A DNA stretch of 64,000 bases from Erythrocercus mccallii (Eukaryota > Chordata > Aves > Passeriformes > Dicruridae), in the NCBI GenBank assembly GCA_013397435.1, contig VZRG01002299.1, positions 1 through 64,000 on the forward strand. The letters run 5' to 3'. The notes beneath the pieces were generated by a model, which made no database searches, was not told the origin of the DNA, and saw only the letters and a program-made list of their open reading frames with translations. Below are positions 25,941-41,425 of this stretch, one piece after another. A program made the position numbers and the translations under genes. How positions within the stretch are numbered: position 1 is the stretch's first letter; each line of letters opens with the position of its first letter.

Positions 25941-28900
25941 CTGAAGAACAAAAACCCCAATAAGGTACTTCATTATTTTTCACTAAATGTTAAGTGATTT
26001 AGATAAAATCAACTCAGCTTCCAGTACACAGTGTTTTCATAAAATAAAACCTCCAACACTTTCAAGATAGCCCTTTATTTGAATGATTAAACCAAGATCA
26101 GAAATACTTTTTTCCCCCACAATAACCTGTAATTTTCCAAACTATTCACAAATCATATGATAAATTGCAACATGGAACAGGATGGCTACCAAACTTTTAG
26201 CTAAGAAATTTTCAAGAACTTGGTCTAGACTAGGTATTCTCCCTTGACTATACCAAGAAAGACTTTTCATACATGTTTATATCAATTGCCACATGGTTAA
26301 AAAATCCCAAACTGATAAAGATAACTGATAAAGATAAATAAACCAGTCCCATTGGAGATTATACCATCATCACTGATTTCAGCTGCATTTTTATTTGTAA
26401 CATTTACATAGTTCTCATTCAGTACTGCTTTTCAAATTTAGACTTGAAAAGACCTAGAAGTATGTTTAAAATAGTAAAAATTTAAGGATTCATTAAATTT
26501 TGAGGGGGGCATTTGAAAACATCTTAGAATCAGTTCTGAGGTAATTTGAACAAGGATTCATTGCTAACGTACAACCCAGACATTCTAATTTGTTCCAATA
26601 TTAGCAGTGTTAAAATATTTATACTGAAAAATGAAAGTTACCACATGAAGAACCACTACTGTCAACTGAACACTTGTGTCCCCTTCCAAAATACAAACAC
26701 AAAGAGTGATACAAAGGTAAAGTCTATACTAAGAATTTTTTAGATTCCCTTGAATGTGAACACATACAGGTTTGCTATATGCTTCTGAATTTTTTTTTCC
26801 CTTTCTTGGTAGTCTCTGGCATGTTAAACTGGCCAAGAAAGTAACATGCAAGTGCATGTTTCAAGGAGACATGCAGGGCACATCCCGAGGAGCAGAAAGT
26901 GAGAGATGGGCCAGGAAGGAAAAGGGTGCAAATTGCTGTAGGCAGAGGGGTGAGAGGAATAAGTGCTCCAGGATTTGAGGGCTGGGTACATGAGGAGGAA
27001 GAGTAAGGAAGGGTTTGAAAACCTGGCTTTACATACGTGGTTATCAGGCAGAATTGCTGCTCTGGTGTGTGCATATCCCAGGGTGGCCTCACATGGCTGC
27101 AGTCTGCTGAGCACTAGTGGAATACTGCTAGGGCAGGAGACACAACCATAAAACAACCACAGCAGCTCCCAAGCCAAGTTGAGCCATCCTACAGGCTTGT
27201 AAATGAGAAAAGGGAGCTCCCATGCCTGCCCTCCCTAGCAAGATAGTCAGGTCATCTCAACTGCGTCTTGAATAACCATCTTGAACTTGTCTCCACACAG
27301 ATTCAGCTTGCTACACATCAGGAAACAAAGATAAAATACCCTCCTACATGAACAGAAGCCTACTCGGGATGAAGACAGAAGCAGAGCACACACAAAACAG
27401 GCAACATCACACCACTGAATAGCAGTAAATCTTCTCAGCAAACACAAGCTGTTGGATCAGTTCAGTCTTAGCCATTGCATGCACTCATTTTCTACCTTGT
27501 GCAGAAATAAGCTATTCAAAGATTACTGAATCCATATGGTGCGGATCTCTGCTTCATTTATGAAAAGCTTCACTGACTTAAGAAAAAACACTTAGAAAAT
27601 AAATTCATTAAAACAGTAATACTCCAAGTGATTTCTGTATGGACCAAGAATATGTTGCTTAAATGTGGTGTAAATTTCTAGATGGAATTAGTTACACCCA
27701 GGACAAACTTTGTTAAGGTAAAAGTCACCTTTCAGTTTGAATGCTAACTTGGTTACAGGTAAGGGCTAGCAACCTCAGTAGATATCCCAACAATTTTCTT
27801 TCTCTCACTTAAAATTGGACTGGTTCGTTTGGACTTGAGCCCTGGAATAATGCCACTGTTATTCCACTTTTCTGCATTCAGCTGCAGTGTGATAACTTGT
27901 ATATTAGATATCTACTAACAGTTTTCAGTTCTTCCTAACACAGGAAGGAGCCCAGGAGCTAAGTAAAAGAGGGAAGAAAAAAAAAAGTGTTGGGCTTTTT
28001 TTTTAAAAAGTAAGCACTCTATATTTAGAACCAAGTCCCTGGATGAAGTTAATACCTTCCACCTCCTTCCACTTGGCAATAAATACATGTCAAAAGATAG
28101 AAGGAATGCAACCAAGGAATATATGCAACTGTTCAATACCATTAGCAGTCAATGCTTGAATTTGCAAACCAGGATTTAAATAAACTCGAAAATGAACGTC
28201 ATTGAAAAATCCTAAAATACACAATTGATAAAATTATTTTATTTGGAGGCTTACCACAATAACATTGTTACACATTAAGCCCAAGTCAGTATTGTGCAGA
28301 ATGAATTCACTCACTAAATTTAAAATACATAACTTCCATGCTCTGCTAAGTCATGTGTGTGCAAGCTGATTTCTTAAGACTATTTTGCATCTTGAATTCA
28401 AATGTTTTGTAGTTCATAAAATGTATTGGGCACCATGGCTCAAAACCGATCATAGCTTTAGTTCCACTACTGTCCTTAACCTCGTGTATCAACTGAAAGT
28501 ACAATTCTTTTAATTTTTTAACACAGTACTAAATTTTACAAGATAATATTATATAACCCATGTTCCATTTCCCAAAAAAAATTAGCCAGCACCAGTGCTG
28601 AACTCTGTCCTGGAGGAAGCCCTGCCTTCCTTTCTTCATTCTCATAACCACTTTTCCTACCTTGTTTTGTTCTGTCCCTGGTATTTTGTAAACCAGATAA
28701 ATTGACCCACATTAGAGCCAACCTAAACAAAAAGTCAAAAGAGTATCAGTCACCCAGTTTGTTTGTTATGGCATCACATGAATACTTGCACTACTGTACC
28801 TTTTGACAGCAAAGTGTACTTGAACCACTCACGGATTTAGATACCTTTTTTCTGTTTGGTTTGTTTTGCTATTGTCCACTTCAGCCTCTGTACTAAACAT

Positions 28901-31900
28901 AGCATAGCCTACCTGAACAGCAGGTAGTCTAGCATATAACTAGCTGAGTCTAGTCAATACAACTCAGCTATTCCAAAAATGCCAAGTCAAGAATGCAGCT
29001 TCTCCACAGTGAAAGGCACTTGTAAAAGGAGAGGAACATAAAAATGAAGAAAAAACTCCAAACCACAAACAATTAGATCTTCAGCTGCAAAAGGAAAGAT
29101 AGATTTCATCCTTTCTTGCAGAAGTTATCCTGCATACCAGATGTTCCCTTATTTCAGCTTATCTGAAGCATTCTTAAACTGCATTTTAGCCTCAGAATAC
29201 AGCCATGGAATTTAGTTTGTTTTAAAAACTACCATCAGGTGAACTTTTTCTTTCCTTTTTCATTAAAAACCTGCATGCATCTCCGTAAGCATTACCAAAA
29301 TGAAACTAAATTCAACATCTGCTGACCAACTGAAACAGTTCTTGAAAGCAGTGACGCAAGCACAGATGTGTTAGGAACGTACAAACATACAAAGGAAAAG
29401 AGTTAAACTGTGTTAAAGCTTGTTTAAAAAAGGCTGTACTGCAGAAAAAGTATATGGAGTGTGTTATGCAAAATTAGGAACTTAATAGAAACCAAAATTA
29501 CCACCCTGAATCCTACAAAACAGCACAAATGTGACTTTCAGATTATACTAATACTCAGAATAAAATTTAAAATAAACGTAAGTCTGGTTAAAGGTTTCAG
29601 TACCTGAAATAAATTTCTCTGTCTTCTCAATATTTATCACAGTGAACCTAGAATCCTAAGAACCTAGATGACATGCATCTGTGTATCTGAAGTGACTGCC
29701 AGGTATTCATGGACTGGGAATTTTGATTCAACAAAATGTCTCTGCTCAGAATGGACTTTGGGTAACAGTGACACTTTGTTTATATCATCACTCAATACAA
29801 ATGTTTCATAGAATTTCGTGTAAATCACTGGGATCCAATTAATATAAAGGGCAAGTTAAGGAGTGCTACAACAGGTTTTACAACCATTTGATTTTTTTCT
29901 CCTGTAAAATTTTAAGAACTTTGTATTTCTTTTGGAGTTGCTGCCATAGGATTATGCAATAGCACAATACTAAAACCAGAGTTGGAAATTATATCAAGTA
30001 CATGCACATACCTGTAGCAACATGGTATTTCAGGTTTTCATTTTAGCTAATATGTTTTAAATATACTATGAGTAAATGACAACCCAGGTATCATAAGAAT
30101 AACTCATTCATGTTTGTTTAGATTTTTATCCAGACCAAAAATGCTATGCTATTTTGCCCCAACCGCTCATGTCAAGTAACGAGCACAACTTTACTGCAAG
30201 ATCAGATGACAAGATCCAGCAATAACAAGCACCAATCCCAGTAAGGAAACACATCAACTAAATTTCAGCCAAGACAAACGTATCACCATAGAAGTTAGGT
30301 AGATCAATAACTAAAACAGAAAAAACTCACAAGAATGGACCACTGCTATCACGTCCAAAGTACATCCCACCAGCTTGCCTTAATATTCTGAACCTGCCTC
30401 CAGCACAACAGTGGTCTAGTGACCAACAGAGAGCCCAGAGCCATCACAAAGTGATTCAGGAACAATCTCATGCTCAGAACAGAAGGAAGTTCCCATGCAT
30501 TGAGAAGTTTCCAGAGCCAGCCCTAGCCATGCTGGTTGTTGTGCAGTACACTGCTGGAATTACAAGTCAACAACACCCAAAGGCACAGCTCTCGAAAATG
30601 AAGACAAAGTTGCTTGTGGCTGTAGTTCCAACTGCTTGTTCAGATGTGCATAGAGTATTTACCTCATTTTTCTTACTGTGCTACTGGAAGGTGGTTTTCC
30701 AAGTAAGAGGAGTTGACAGGAACTGCGTGCTACCTGTCCTGACCTTCCTCTTTTTCCATGGATGAGACACTCAGAGGTACTGGTACATTCCCAGATTTTG
30801 TGAGGTAGAGTCTCCGATCTCGGAAGTGTACATGCTAAAGGACTGAATGCATATGGGACAGTGTACCTGAAAGAAACTGTGTAACTGGCAAGTAGTTTTC
30901 TGTTCAAAGGAAATAACTGAAATTTGAAGGCTCAGTTGATTATGCCTGACACACAGACAAATCCACCCAAAGCATATTTTCATTCCTTTTCATAATCCAG
31001 TCAAGCAATCAGCCTTTATCATTATTCAAAATTAATCGGATGATACAATAGTAAGATACAACTGAAACAGCTGAAAGGTTGTGGTTTAGATCAGTTCTGC
31101 ACAAAAATACAAAATGGATAACGTTCTTTATGGGCTAATGAATCTGTATTATTTCACTATTTACTGCACTGGAAAGAAAGAAAAATCCAATAAGCAAAAC
31201 ACCAATAAGAAAATAAGAAAAATCCAATAAACAGAACTTAAGCCACATCAGCAGTTACCAGTTCAAGAGGGCAAGAAAAAGCAGATATAACTAGATTATG
31301 AAAGTGACTGCATTACACAGTGCTTTGGTGAGAATCATGTGTTCCAGCTATCACAAAGAACCCTTTTTTATAGTTAAGCATGAAATTTACAGCATTTTCT
31401 CTTCCATGAAGTAGTATGCTTCTCCATCAAGAAGTTCTTTTAAAATGGAGGCGATAAAAACACAATAGTCCTAGTTTTTTATTTCTAGATTTGTTAAGTA
31501 TCACTGGACTGAGTTTTCGTAGGGAAAACCCACCAACAAACAACCTGTACTGATTTTCAACCTTATCTCTGAGGAATCAGAGTGAAAGTTAAAAGAACTA
31601 TGCTCAAATAGAGCACAAAGGAGTGTCGACTTGAAGATAAACACACTTCAGAAATTGAAAACACTGAGCAGCATTTTAAAACTTGAAAAAAACCCACAGA
31701 ACTTACAGGAAAAAAACCTCTTTTCAATGCTGTCTTTGCAAACAGAACTCAAAGTAGTATTTCTGATGATCAGCAAAGCAGTTTCAAATATTATATGAAC
31801 GTGTCACATCGTAGAAGTAAATAAGTAATGTCATTAACAGGGACTGACAGGACATATCACTAGCAGCAGTGTGGAGGCAGGGGGCATCAACATATTTATA

Positions 31901-32894
31901 TTCCTCTAAACACAAAAATTTCCATCAGCTAAAAAATTCCAACATACAAAGCACACAGAGACTAAATGAATTACAGCAGTACAATCCTGCACAGAATAGG
32001 CTGTTCCTCCCAAGCAACTTAAATGTCTTCATATACTGGCAAACAAATTTTCATTTCTCTACATCAGTGATTCTTCCAGTTGGTTGCAAAAATACACTAA
32101 TTTACCAAAAGCCTATTCTGATTGATAACATTCATGTGAAACACTTAACTAATGTTCCTGAAGATGAATTCAAAACGCTTCTTTCAGCCAAATGAGCAAG
32201 AGCTCATTTATGGCCCTCTAGGACTCCCTTGAAGTGAAATGACAGCATGTATTCTTCAATGACTCTCCATTTTTTCACAAGTTAACTTGAAAGAAACGTT
32301 ATCTGATTTAGATAAAAAAATCATTAAATCTACTTTATAAGAAAATCAGTGAAATCCTATCCACCAAATCTTTATCAATATCACTAAACAGAGTAATTAG
32401 GTATGAACATATCCATTTACAGGAAAATGAGTGTAATTAATTTTAGCCAATCTAGAATAATTGCAGCACAGTATGAAATACTGTGATAAATTTTGAGGAG
32501 TCTAAATGTGTTTCAAAAGGCCTCTTCTGAGCAAAAATTACCCACATGCTCTTTTTTTTAGGAACGGCAAGTATTCTTTGGTTTAGATATATGAACACAT
32601 CAGCTGGTTAAGACAGAAAAAGGAACTTCAAATTACATGAAAAGTACCTCAGAAAAAGGAACAGACTTTTTTTTTTTTAAGTAGTCTGCTTTTTTTCTTT
32701 CCATCAAAGCTCAGGCCAACACTTTGTCTTGTCAGGCAGTGACCTAACTCATGGAGATTTCAGCAACATTCAGCTTTGGATACTGATATATATCTGATAC
32801 AAATACCAGTCTGGGAAGACCACTGCACTCCTCAGTGTGTCTCCAGATAATGACTGTTCATTATTGCAGCAATATCCATGGTCACCTGTTCCTT

Positions 32895-32921
32895 CCCACG
32901 CCCCCCGCCCCCTCCCCCCCC
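32895..32921. repeat. C-rich homopolymer-like tract
   Basis: The plus strand reads as C runs broken by single G or T, so the minus strand is G-rich. It is low-complexity sequence. Confidence 0.6.
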
Positions 32922-35900
32922 AAAAAGGCAGAAGTGGAGAAGAAGTAATAACCTTCCACATGAAGCTCTACCACCTTTATATAGTCTACTTCATGGGCTT
33001 CTTATCCCTGTACCCTTTATCTGTCAAAAGGATTGCTGCTCCTTCTGGAACAGGGCAAGCAGTCTTTCATCTCTGCAGTCTTCCACTCCCATGGAATTTT
33101 ATTCTGTTTAGTCTGAGACTAAAGATCCCCCAAAGATCCCTATCTCATTAAGGAAATTCCTTGTCTTGCTCAAGCTGTGACCCAACCACAACACAAAATC
33201 CTGTTTTCAATTGTCAAATCCAGTAAGATGGGAAAATCTTGGCCCAAACCCCAATCATATGAAAGATCCATATACCCTACAGTTTTCCTTGTACTGTTCC
33301 CTTTTTACCCCGGTCCAATTATTTCACAGAAAGCCATTTACTCTGAATGAGGACATGGGAGCTTCCTGTACACAATAATGCTTGTAAATTCAGTACACAG
33401 TTATATTCACACTTCTCTCAGAACATGCTGCCTCCGAGAGAGCATTAAAGTCACTAATAGGACAATCCCAGCCATTGTGCTCTGTACCTACGTAAGTAGG
33501 CAAGCAGCACCCATCCTATCTTATGACTTACTATTTTCAACCCATCTTCCAAAAAGCAACCTTTTCATCACTCAGCTTTAGTTCCCTTATTAACTTCCAC
33601 AGCCTGAGTCATCTCTAGTGATGACACTGCTTGGGGTTTTCACAACAATAATTCCAACATCAAAGCAGACTAAAAAGTCTTGGACCCACATACTTATCAG
33701 CCTTCTACATGGGTGGCCTTTTTTAATAGATCAGATGAAAAATTACTTGTATCTTAATTTGGCTGCAATCAACTGTTCATCGTGCCAGCCAGTCATTGTA
33801 TCAGTAACAACATCTTGTGGTATTTCTGTTGCTTGGAACATCATTCCTCATGACTACAGTGTTTCTATACAGGACTCTGCCTTTATACTCAAGCTTCCAA
33901 GATGCTTGGTAACAATACACAGCTCATCTATCTGCTGAAACCCCTGCCTGTGGCTAAAAAATGCTATTACAAGTATTGCCGTATATTCAAAACATTTTTC
34001 TCTACACTTCAGGCCTTAATACACCACCATTCCTTTTCTTCTGTACACTGTCCTCTCTGTGGGCCCTTTTGTCATCACACAACAGCAATTTCACCCATTC
34101 CGCCTTTTCTCTTTGATAAAACAAGTTTGAAGTATTGGCTGCTAGCATCATTTCATACACATTTAACACTAATAGGTACATCTCTATACAACAGAAAAAC
34201 TGGGAGGGGGGAACATCAAAAGGTGTGGTAAAGAACTCAAAAGGCTATCTAGTCCAGTTATATCATGAGACATCAGGAATTTTATGAAGAAACACTGATT
34301 TTCCTCATTGAAGACAGCATTAAGTCACAGCCAAAAAACTGCTACAGTTTGAATACTTTGAATTGTTTACAGCTACAGTTTGAGTACTTTTGACAGTAAG
34401 CCACAGGCCACAACAAGTCTTGCATCCAACAAAACCCCAGTTGCAATCTGGATTTAAAATGCATTACTTGGTGTACACAAATCTGACTGGTTCACCAGCA
34501 CTGGTTCCATGCACATTTCCTCAGTGCCAGTTCTCAGCACAGCTACCACCAGCATCTCCCCAAAGCTCCTCCATCATGTCAGCAACTAAACACTAGTATT
34601 CTCTTCTGTGAGTTTTTTTCTCCCCAGTGTAGTTAGCTCCCTGCACCAATTTACCAAATGGCTTAAGGAACCGAGATGATGCCACAGGGAAGGAAGAACG
34701 GCAAGAAAATGTTATTTTGGTCCCCACAATCAAACACAACATGCAGTTTGACTAATACTCAGTTGACAGTCTTCAAAAAATAAATATTCTCAGTCCCCAC
34801 GCACCTATTCCTGCAGCAAAGCTGTAGCCCTTCATTGTAGCAGACATCTGGAAAGCCATACAAGTCCTGACTGGACTGTGTTTGTTTTCAGTTGATCCTT
34901 TGGTGTGGCTGCTCCAGCCATTGCCAAAGTACAGCACTGCCTCAGTCTCCATCCAGCCAACTACCACTGTCAATGAGAACATCTTACTTTAAGTGGGCAG
35001 CTATAAGCCCACTTTTGCAATATGCTTTTTCTTCTCCAGAGCTCCTAAAAAAAAAAAAATCAACCTGCAAAGCAAGGGCACTCCTAGCAAAAAAAGGCAA
35101 TTTAGACAGCAGTAGCTACTGCTAGGATTCACAATGACAAGTGCTCCCTGTATCTACGTGTCTGATTGCTGCTTCTTTGGCCTATACTTATTTTTCTCTG
35201 TATTTGTGCAGTTTGTTCCCTCCTTGGTTAACAACACTTCACACAGCAGCCATAATTACTAAAGAGGTCCATGGGAGTTGTTTTTTTGAATGCTTGGACG
35301 ATTTTAAATTTGCAGTGCCAGAATATATGCATCTAGGTATTACTCATATAGGAAAAAATATAAATCCAAGTCTATGTGAATTTTAATATATTCCCCTCAA
35401 TCTAGTGAGCTCGTCCTCTGACAGGGAGAAGCTAACTGTGCAGGCAGGACTCACTGCATGTCAGCTCTTCACAGGTACATTGGGGTGATATGATACTATC
35501 ACTAAAGCCAAACTAGCAGGGAACTGTACTTTTCCCTCACACTCCATCCTGCCAAGGGGTTTTCTTGCTTCACCTCACACTACATACAGAGATTATATGA
35601 TCACAAACCAAGTCATTTCAAATGGCTGATCCATCACCCCACTGCTGGAGAGAGTGGCAGACAACAGGAAGAGAGAGAGAACTCCAGCACGTTTGTCTGA
35701 CAGGCATAAAACTGGAACAGGATCTCACAACTCTCAATATGAAGAGAGCAGACTATTCCTATTATACTGCCTCACAACTCCTCAGAACTGTACACTTGTA
35801 GTCATCCTTTCTATTTTCTCTGAGTGACTCTTCAAGTCACTCTGGCCTGGTACCAGTGTTGACACTCACATCTTCCCCTTGTCTCCTAATACCCACAGTC

Positions 35901-36603
35901 ACTCCCAAGTCTATTCTGTTCACTGCTGCAAGAAGCAATACAAAATCAAATTGTAAAATTGATTGTACATGGTATTTATACAACAGCTGACTTATAGGAG
36001 ACCATGTAAACTGGTTATACACTGCTGCCTCACTGAGCAAGGGTGAAACTCCTGGTCAAATCCACAGAACATTTTCCTTACATTTAGAGGTTTTTAAGAC
36101 AACACCCTCACAACTAGCACAATGATCTTATACCTGTTCTTATAAATCAATTATATCTGTATATACTAAGATTTTAACAGTTACTTAAAAACTTACACAT
36201 TTGAAAGATGTCTCCTTTGGTTGGACTCTTCTGCATGGTTAATTTAAATTCATTAACTTCAGCAGAAAATGTTAAGAGCCACACTGATTTCACCAGCTAA
36301 CATTTATATCATAACATCTGATGCCAAGAAATCTTTCTATGCTTTATACTTCAAAGATTTCAGCCATTTTGAAGATAGCAGTAAAATACATTAATATTGC
36401 AATACTTCCCGTCAAACCCCTCAAAAGTTACACAGCAACTTCAGTTTCAGTAGTTACCTTCATTAATACCTACGTTTAGATTCCATAAAAGTGTAGCAAG
36501 AACTAAATGCTCACAAACTTTAGGGAATGTCCTGCCCAAAACTACAGGAATTCATTTCAGAAAATATACTTTCTCAATGATAAAAGAAATCAATTAAGGA
36601 AGG

Positions 36604-36644
36604 AAAGGCTTAGTCAGAAAACCAAAGGCTTAGTCAGAAAACCA
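36604..36644. repeat. 20-bp tandem duplication
   Basis: The unit aaaggcttagtcagaaaacc occurs twice head to tail with no mismatch. It is a recent local duplication in intron 1. Confidence 0.85.
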
Positions 36645-39600
36645 GACGAGTATTTAGCCTACATTATAAGTTGGAGCTTTGTTTACATTTTCCCCTTGGC
36701 AAGAAAAGGAAGTTATGTCTTCCACATTTCCTGCAACAAGCCCTCTGCACTTCCAAAGCATTTTTTGTTCTGTAACATGAATATGCAAGTTTTACAGAAC
36801 AGTTAAAAGAGCATCACACATGTTGACATAACGTCGTTTCTGAAAACAGAGGTACCAATCATGTACATATTTAATTTAATTAATTCAGCCACATCTACAC
36901 ATAACTCATGAACACAGACTTTTAAAGGCTGCGGAGTTAGGAAAGCTTATGGGGTAGTTTTTTGTTTAACTATTTGCTAAGGCAAATCTGCCCTTTGAGC
37001 AGACTTGTTACGCCTTAACTCCTTCTCTCCCCACAAGATTTGAAGCTTTTCAGATGTCCCAGGATACTAAAAAAAATAAATAGATTTTTCAATGAAATCA
37101 AACAAAACTTTTAGAAGGAAAGCAGAAGTCTGTTGCATTGCACTAATTACAGGAGTTACTCCATTACAGAACTCCATTGCTCCTAACATAATTTTGGACC
37201 AAATTTTGTTCATCTTTTTCTCTCATACACATCTCTCTGTCCTTGATACCACAATTCCTTTACATTCAAAGGAAGGGCAAAATGCAGAAAACTTTGCCAG
37301 CCTGTGCTCTACTTCTCAAACCTCCTTTGATTCTTCCATGATTTGAAAAGTTTATTAATATATAGAAAAAAGACAATATTGCCACCAAAAAAAAAACCCC
37401 ACAACAACAACAAACTCACTTCCCTCTCTACCTAGATGATCATTCCCACTCAACTCTCCATTCATGTTCAATGAACAGAAACAGTTTTTAGCTGGATCAG
37501 TTTTCAGATTAACAAAAATAAAAGGCTCATTTCAATAAGGAAACACATTAATCTTGTATATGTGGAAAAAAGGGCAAGTTCCCTTTCCTTCCAAAAACAA
37601 GGATGAAACTCCAGATCCACAAGGTATTTAAATAAAAGCACCCTCATTACTAAGTTGAAGATTACTAGTGCCTAATACAATTGAGCTTTGATGCAGCTAA
37701 CTAACACTCAGTCACAAAATGTGGAATTTTCCAATTTAATTCTCCAGCAAAAGTTAGTTAGTAGCTAAAAACAGAATGAGGGAGGAAGGGAAGGAGGAGA
37801 AAGGACACCAGATGCCCAAGGTAGTGATGGGGAAATACTTAGACTGGCACAAGTCTGTTAATCCAAAGCGGAAACTTTGAGCCAATAATTAACTGAGAAA
37901 TTATGCAGTAACAAAATTACCTCAGATGTTCTCCGTGGAGAAATTCAAATGTCTTGAGAAACTTTGAATAAGACACGACAAATTTTATTTTACTTGCAGT
38001 GGAAAAGCCCTGAGTAATACGAACAGATATTTTAGAAAGTTTGCAATAAGACCGTACTTCTGATTAACATCATTTTCAGAAGATGTAATTTAAGCTTTAA
38101 AACCAACTTCAAGTAGTTGAAGTAGTTCAACTGCCCCAGTTATAACATCAAAGACTGTGGTCAAATGCAGTTAAAGACAAGTAGCTTTGATGTAGTGCAG
38201 AAATACATTTAAGAGTCACTTTACCAGAGGTTACCAGGTCTTCAGATCCGTGCCTAGAACTACAAAATACAATTAGAGAGGTCTTATACTGTATGTTAAC
38301 CTTACTGTGTTAGAAGGGTATTTTGGCATTTCAAGTCCAAATGCACATTTCCAGAAGTGGTTAATGAAGGACTAAACCCTACAGGGATTTTAATGACCAA
38401 ATAAGAAGCAGGAGTACTTTTTGACCTAAATAATGTACCTTTTAATGTATTTAAAAAAAGGAAACATCAAATTAATCTCTTAAATATTATCTTTGGCTAT
38501 ACAAAAAAAAAAACTCCATCAAAAACTAAAACAATTGGCCAAGCTGGGATTTGAGAATTTAAAGCAGTAAACACACACATTCTTATCCAAAATTTAGATA
38601 AGCTAATCACTCATGTAAATAAACTGCAGAGAAGATGGAGACACTTGATACACTGAGAGTGTGGGGGGGGCTCACAGGAACACTGAGTAGCTTCTGGTGC
38701 TGTCATATACATTTCTTTGTAGAAATTATGGTGCTTACATCCAGCTCACCAGTAATAACTGTTGCCTCTCAGTACTGATACAGCTTAAATTATTCCTTGT
38801 TCAGTACCAAGGCCATCATTACTCTGAGGAAGACAAAGCTTCCCATCTCCAGCGTGCATTTTGTCAACTCAGCATTCTTATATCTTGCTTGTCTTTGTGG
38901 TATAATAAAAAACAATTTCAAAGACTTCCTAGAAATACCTCATTATAGACTGGCAAAGGCATTTTCAACTTAAAATGACAGTGTAAGCAATTTGATGTAT
39001 TTCAGAGAGCAGCAGTCACTATTAGAATGACTTTAACTATTAACATTATCTTCTCTACCTGCATTCTAGACATTTGATATGCATTTCATTTCATCTCTCA
39101 AGATGTCTAAAGTTGAGATGTCCAGTATAGGATGAACCAAGGTACAATGACAACAGCCTTGAATATATTCAATATATAGTTCTTCTTCAAGATGAAATCT
39201 TCTGGTCATTCAGTTAAGTATCACAAGCAGCTTCAGAGGTTGTTAGCCATTTATGTATTTTAAGACATACATCTGGGTACATGAGAAAAAACCTTTGAAT
39301 GCCCTCACATATAAAAAGAACTTCAGCACAACCTGATTGTATACAGTGCAGAATTTAAGTAGATAAGCACCATAATTATCACAGCAGCAGGAAGGCTTTA
39401 AATAAGACATCTTTTTAGACAAAGTCAAAAAATCACCAAATCCACAGCAAACCCAGTTTAACAGTCAATGAACCACTTCTCCCACACCTTTATATCAAGA
39501 ATCATCATTTGAAAAAAGCTAAAGCAGAAGATCAAAAGAGATCAAAGAATAAGGGAGCATCAGTCCACAAAATACTGTCTTGTTGCATTCTGATTGTATT

Positions 39601-41299
39601 TGTTATGTTGGAATGCTTTTAATCAGCTCTCAAGCAGCATTTCCAATATTGGGGTCAGAAGAAAAAAAGCATGAAAAGGAACTCTTGTCACTCATACTGA
39701 TTATTTTTAAAGCACTTAAAATAACCTACCCATTTACAGAGTGTTTTATATTCTTCATTGCAGTACAGAGATCTGGAGTAGCAGATAAGCTAAGCAGCAC
39801 TTCAATTTCTCACTAATGCAATGTGATCTACTTGGTCAGTCAAAAAATACTTCAATTTTCATATAAATAGATATAAAATTTTACTCATGTTGGATGCCTT
39901 CACAAGACATGGATATTCTTGCTCTTTGTATATGAAACCTTGATTAAAATCTCAGCAGCAGACCATGAGAACAATCTTCTCTCACCCAAACTGCAGTTTA
40001 AAATGCACAGGCAAGCACACACAGATACATTTTGCAGCTCTACTGATCCTACAGAGCTTCTGCAAGTTCTGGGTCACAAAATAATAAGCCCAACTTAATA
40101 ACTAAGCTGCAGTCACTTATTACATTACAGTTTCCATCAACTCCTTCAAGTTTAACCACTGTTACCATCAGCAGAATGGTAAAATGTCCTGATAGTTATC
40201 CTGAGACTAGGTTTTAACAGATCTTGGACAAGGCTTCCAAATTAGAGGAATCTTGCATATCATTTACTAGCTTGATCTCTCTCCAAAGCACTTCCCACTA
40301 GGTAACGCTATAAAGATCCGAAGTGATGAAGTAAAAGAGATTAATCTTAAGAGCTACAAGTTACCATAATGAAATGATCCTGTAAGAAAGAAGAGAGAAT
40401 AAAAAGGCTCTTTAACAACATGGGGAATCACAATAACTGCAGAACTAGAAAGATATTCTTTAAAAGTGATTAAAAAAATTAAATTCTACCCTTTACTGTT
40501 TACTACAGTGGGTTGACCACTGAATTCAGACAAAATCTGAGGACAAAGATCAAATATGATTTAGAAAATGATCAGTCAGTTATACAGGTAATGGCTCACA
40601 TTTGAACGCCAAGTTTGAAAAACAAAGTAAGATCACTTAGAAGATACTTCTGAAACATAAAACTGATTTAAGAACATGTTGCCCGAAACATTACACCTCC
40701 ACACTTTGTACTGAAAGTTTCTTCTCAATCTGTTTTGACTGCTGGTAATTTTTTTTCTTGAGTGTTTTAGCACTCGAACATCTAAATAACCAGTTTAAAC
40801 CCGCTGATGATAGAAAATCCCAAACAAGCTGGACATGCCTGCAAGGCCACCAGTAGTTAAAGTTCACATTCAGCAGTGTTTGGTGTAAGCTTGCACAACA
40901 TCTGCACACAATGGAGCAAACAAATCAGATTTAAATTTAACTAAGTGTATAGTTAGATATGTATTTGAATCCAACACACCAGGCAACACAGTTCCACCCC
41001 GATCCCTTTACCTCCCTGGCCTCACCTCTACACTGTGCAAGCAAACAGACTTTCCACAACAATGTGATGACCCAGATGAAGGATCTGACATGAAGTTATT
41101 TTGTGCTTTAGTGGTTTATTTTTCATACAGATCAATTTCCTGAATGTTTCAGAGTGAAGCCATGCAAACAACCCTACCAACACAGCTGAGGGGACAGTGC
41201 AGGAAGTAAGGAAAAGGAGCAGTGGACTGAAAGTATTTAAACCAATTCTGTGACTAAGCATCTATCAAGAACCTCATAGGCATCCTTATTATTGTGATT

Positions 41300-41425
41300 T
41301 CCCCCTGCCAGTGGGACAGGGAATAGAATCAGAAGGTAAAGAAAAAACAATATAGTAAAACTCGTGGGTTGAGATAAGTACAGTTTATTAACTGAAATAA
41401 ACCAAAATATAATAATATTATAATG
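41300..41425 (-). mobile_element. Endogenous retrovirus LTR remnant
   Basis: The plus strand has ctgccagtgggacagggaat, then aaaactcgtgggttgagata, agtacagtttattaactgaa and an ataataatatt-rich stretch. This arrangement matches LTRs I know from bird genomes, read as the reverse complement. On the minus strand the tttatt block reads AATAAA. The copy is truncated, with no partner LTR or internal genes nearby. Confidence 0.55.
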